Source: Desulfobacteraceae bacterium
GTDB taxonomy: Bacteria; Desulfobacterota; DSM-4660; Desulfatiglandales; Desulfatiglandaceae
Assembly (NCBI GenBank): GCA_030612945.1
Contig: JAUWMY010000016.1
Location: 1 to 14,600 of the forward strand
Direction: 5' to 3'
Length of the DNA: 14,600 nt
In this document: one piece after another, positions 12,715 to 14,600 of the stretch
Layout: each line of letters opens with the position of its first letter
How positions within the stretch are numbered: the first letter of the stretch is position 1
The notes under the pieces: generated by a model
Databases searched by the model: none
What the model was told of the DNA's origin: nothing
Seen by the model: the letters and a program-made list of their open reading frames with translations, nothing else
Translations under genes and position numbers: made by a program

Positions 12715-14303
12715 TTAAAGTTTCACCGAAATTGTGCACTGTTTATCACCCGACCATCCGCAACAGTGCGTCCACGAAAGATTTTCGTGGGAGTTTTTGT
12801 TTTTTGTTGCAAACGAGATTAAAATCATCGCTCAATGCGGCCTTGGCGATGATATGTCTCAAATCTGAGAAAGCGAAACTGTTACGCCCCTTGACTTTAT
12901 GCCGACGTTCCGGGATGTTTTCGAGTCGTGTGGCATAGATCCAAGTAATAGCGACTGCCATTATAGAGAAGTTAATGTGATTGATTACAGCGTGGGCATT
13001 GCGGGTTTGGCTTTTGCTACTGCCAATGTCCTGCTTGATTTCCTTGAAACCTGACTCGATTTTCCATCTGGCGCCATAGTACTCGATGATTTGTTCAACA
13101 GATAGATCCATATCCGTAGAGAAGAGGGCAACCCACTGTGTTTTTCGAAAAACCCAGACAACCCGGACAGGGCACTTGAGTGTTTTGAGCATTACCGTCC
13201 TTGAAAAGGCCGTGACGTCTCGGTATTTCCCATAAAGAAACACGCGATGGATTGATGCATGAGATATGAATCCGGCAGCCATTTCAGCACAGGAGCCCAG
13301 TCTGTTGCCGTACTTGCGGGGTCTGCCCCGTTTTTTCGACTTTCCGTTTGGAGGCATAGTGTAGAGAACGGTATTGGAACGTAATCTGGAGAGCAAATGA
13401 ACTGAAGCTCCGAGATGTTTGCGTAGGGGTTTGAATAAGCCGTTATTTCCGAACCAGCTATCGCAAACGACCGTCATAGGAACTCCGACAAAATGATGAG
13501 CCAGTTGAATTAACATCTCAACGGCCTGGTCCAGTTTAGTTTGGAACAAGGATTCTTTGCCAAAAATCTTCATGTTTTCCCGTTTTGCCTCAAGGGCCTT
13601 TTTTGGCAAATAGAATCGGTGGGCAAGGGGCAGACATGCCCAGCGTCCTTTAATGCGCTTCAACAGTCCAACAAGAACAACATTCTGGGCCCAAGGATAT
13701 TTGGACTGATTGGCCTTAGCGGCATGGTCGAAGATGTGAGAACAACCGAAGATTTTTCTACCCGTTTTGGGGTTGATGAAATCATCCAAGGCAACCAATA
13801 AACGCCCATCAGATAGCGGATCTGGAATCATGTTCCACACGGTGTGCCACAGTCTATCCCATGGAAGTTTGTTAGATGCCATAAATGTGTAGAATCGACG
13901 TCGGTTCACATTCAGGCCGAAAAGCGTATTGATGCACCGAAAAACATTCGAAGAGATGGAAGTGGTAAAAGGAATGATGAAAGCCAAGATAGTATAAGTG
14001 AACCAGTGGCCTCGTTCTCTGCCGAGATTGGTGGATGAAAATACTTTCTGTAAAGGTGTAAGGATATCGTTTAGAATAAACATTTCGAGTTACTCCTTTC
14101 CATTGGGATATCAAAAAGTTTTGTGAATATCCTATCATGAAAAGGGGTGGGAATCAAGTAAAAAAGTATCATAAGTAGTTGAAATCTTTGGCATATAAAG
14201 TGCAAAAAATTCATATTTCATGCCAACTTTTCTTGTTTTGTGAACAATAATTACGCGAAATTGCACGGCCAAAACTGAAACACTTCACAAACTGTGAAAC
14301 TTC
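12715..14303 (-). mobile_element. IS4-like insertion sequence, about 1.59 kb
   Basis: One transposase gene between imperfect ends. The inverted-repeat core aagtttcac (12718-12726) matches gtgaaactt (14294-14302), with weaker similarity continuing inward (ttgtgcactgttt against ttgtgaagtgttt). A 9-base direct repeat flanks the whole. The two ends are offset by two bases relative to the direct repeats, so the exact termini are uncertain. The size suits the IS4 superfamily. The transposase is uninterrupted, so the element may still be active. Confidence 0.7.
12746..14083 (-). CDS. IS4-like DDE transposase
   Basis: 445 aa. The DDE catalytic triad is readable: LLVALDDF (Asp100/101), VVCDSWFGN (Asp208), and the IS4 signature Y-x2-R-x3-E-x6-K as YGARWKIESGFKEIK, with Tyr336, Arg339, Glu343 and Lys350. 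A GRPRKYG segment (253-259) lies between the second and third catalytic parts. ATG 14083 has a strong ribosome site (aaaggagt, 8 bases upstream). No stop or frameshift interrupts it. Assignment to the IS4 superfamily is secure from the YREK motif; the subgroup (for example IS701-like) is not resolved. Confidence 0.9.
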   Translation of the reverse strand: MFILNDILTPLQKVFSSTNLGRERGHWFTYTILAFIIPFTTSISSNVFRCINTLFGLNVNRRRFYTFMASNKLPWDRLWHTVWNMIPDPLSDGRLLVALDDFINPKTGRKIFGCSHIFDHAAKANQSKYPWAQNVVLVGLLKRIKGRWACLPLAHRFYLPKKALEAKRENMKIFGKESLFQTKLDQAVEMLIQLAHHFVGVPMTVVCDSWFGNNGLFKPLRKHLGASVHLLSRLRSNTVLYTMPPNGKSKKRGRPRKYGNRLGSCAEMAAGFISHASIHRVFLYGKYRDVTAFSRTVMLKTLKCPVRVVWVFRKTQWVALFSTDMDLSVEQIIEYYGARWKIESGFKEIKQDIGSSKSQTRNAHAVINHINFSIMAVAITWIYATRLENIPERRHKVKGRNSFAFSDLRHIIAKAALSDDFNLVCNKKQKLPRKSFVDALLRMVG

Positions 14304-14319
14304 AACTATTGCGTAATCC

Positions 14320-14600
14320 CTATTTAATGTGCCTCTCATCAGGACCCGTATACACGGCCCCATGCTCAGGCGGAATGATGCGAAGCGGTACGCCCTCTTT
14401 TATCTCCTCCACCACATGGGCGATGATGCCGCACATATAGGATACGGCAGCAATGCCAGCCATCTCCAAGGGATCAAAACCCATTTCGTTAAGCACACAA
14501 GCCATCATACCGTCTATATTCAAGGGGATCTCTTTGCCCGTTACGCGCACAAACTCCTTGTGTACGGCCTCATAAATTTGGCTTTTCTCTCCCCAGAACC
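14320..14600 (-). CDS. Citryl-CoA lyase/citrate synthase-like protein, C-terminal part
   Basis: The frame is open to the window edge, so the 5' part lies beyond 14600; about 92 C-terminal residues are visible, ending at TAG 14320. IDGMMACVLNEMGFDPLEMA, then SYMCGIIAHVVEEIKEG and PPEHGAVYTG, match the end of the citrate synthase fold (IAH.VE followed by a basic/Pro segment and Y.G). Deltaproteobacterial citryl-CoA lyase-type proteins end in a similar way. It would cleave or form citryl-CoA or a related 3-hydroxyacyl-CoA; the active-site His and most of the protein are out of view, so the reaction cannot be decided. The IS4-like element sits 16 bases downstream of the stop and separates this gene from the thiolase region. 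Confidence 0.72.
   Translation of the reverse strand, partial: FWGEKSQIYEAVHKEFVRVTGKEIPLNIDGMMACVLNEMGFDPLEMAGIAAVSYMCGIIAHVVEEIKEGVPLRIIPPEHGAVYTGPDERHIK

Larger units (their letters stand above)
12706..14312. repeat. 9-base direct repeat flanking the IS4-like element
   Basis: aactattgc occurs at 12706-12714 and at 14304-14312, on either side of the transposase gene and its imperfect inverted repeats. Nine bases is within the range known for IS4-type target duplications. Confidence 0.6.

Overview
The window reads as part of the chromosome of an anaerobic bacterium, most likely a member of the Desulfobacterota (former Deltaproteobacteria). This is inferred from three things: the mix of genes (cobalamin-dependent acyl-CoA mutases, acyl-CoA dehydrogenase, an iron-sulfur enoyl/dienoyl reductase, thiolase, a citryl-CoA lyase/citrate synthase-like protein), the moderate GC content, and intergenic repeats of a style I associate with that group ('gacaggattaacaggat', 'ccccctttgcaaaaggggg', 'gaaccgtgaac'). 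No rRNA, tRNA or CRISPR was seen.

Layout. Positions 141-5056 (minus strand) hold a four-gene coenzyme B12 mutase cluster, transcribed in the order: a highly divergent mutase large subunit, a small cobalamin-binding subunit, a MeaB/ArgK-type GTPase, and a second mutase large subunit. A TetR-family regulator (5310-6074, plus) diverges from it across about 250 bases that contain a candidate operator. Next come a MaoC-type hydratase (6136-6570, minus), a repeat-rich gap with the deletion remnant of an IS1595-family element, an acyl-CoA dehydrogenase (7293-8435, minus), another repeat-rich gap, and a tightly spaced thiolase/flavin reductase pair (8817-11987, minus). From 12031 to 14312 the DNA is accessory: a GxxExxY-protein gene split by a small hairpin-bearing insertion, a dispersed 42-base repeat, and an apparently intact IS4-like insertion sequence. 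The last 281 bases are the C-terminal end of a citryl-CoA lyase/citrate synthase-like gene.

How the genes may work together (inference). The mutase cluster would rearrange the carbon skeleton of an acyl-CoA, with the GTPase protecting and loading the cobalamin subunit. The dehydrogenase, hydratase, enoyl/dienoyl reductase and thiolase are beta-oxidation-type activities that would process the acyl-CoA before or after rearrangement, under an acyl-CoA-type TetR regulator. No 3-hydroxyacyl-CoA dehydrogenase is present in the window. Neither mutase has the residue pair that defines methylmalonyl-CoA mutase. The first gene of the cluster even has Asp where the catalytic His normally sits. The substrate is therefore probably a branched or unusual acyl-CoA rather than methylmalonyl-CoA, and this pair is the most interesting object here.

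The two insertion remnants can be resolved to the base. The IS1595 remnant (6761-7090) keeps its terminal inverted repeats and an 8-base target duplication. The element at 12438-12573 separates the first six codons of the GxxExxY gene from the rest.
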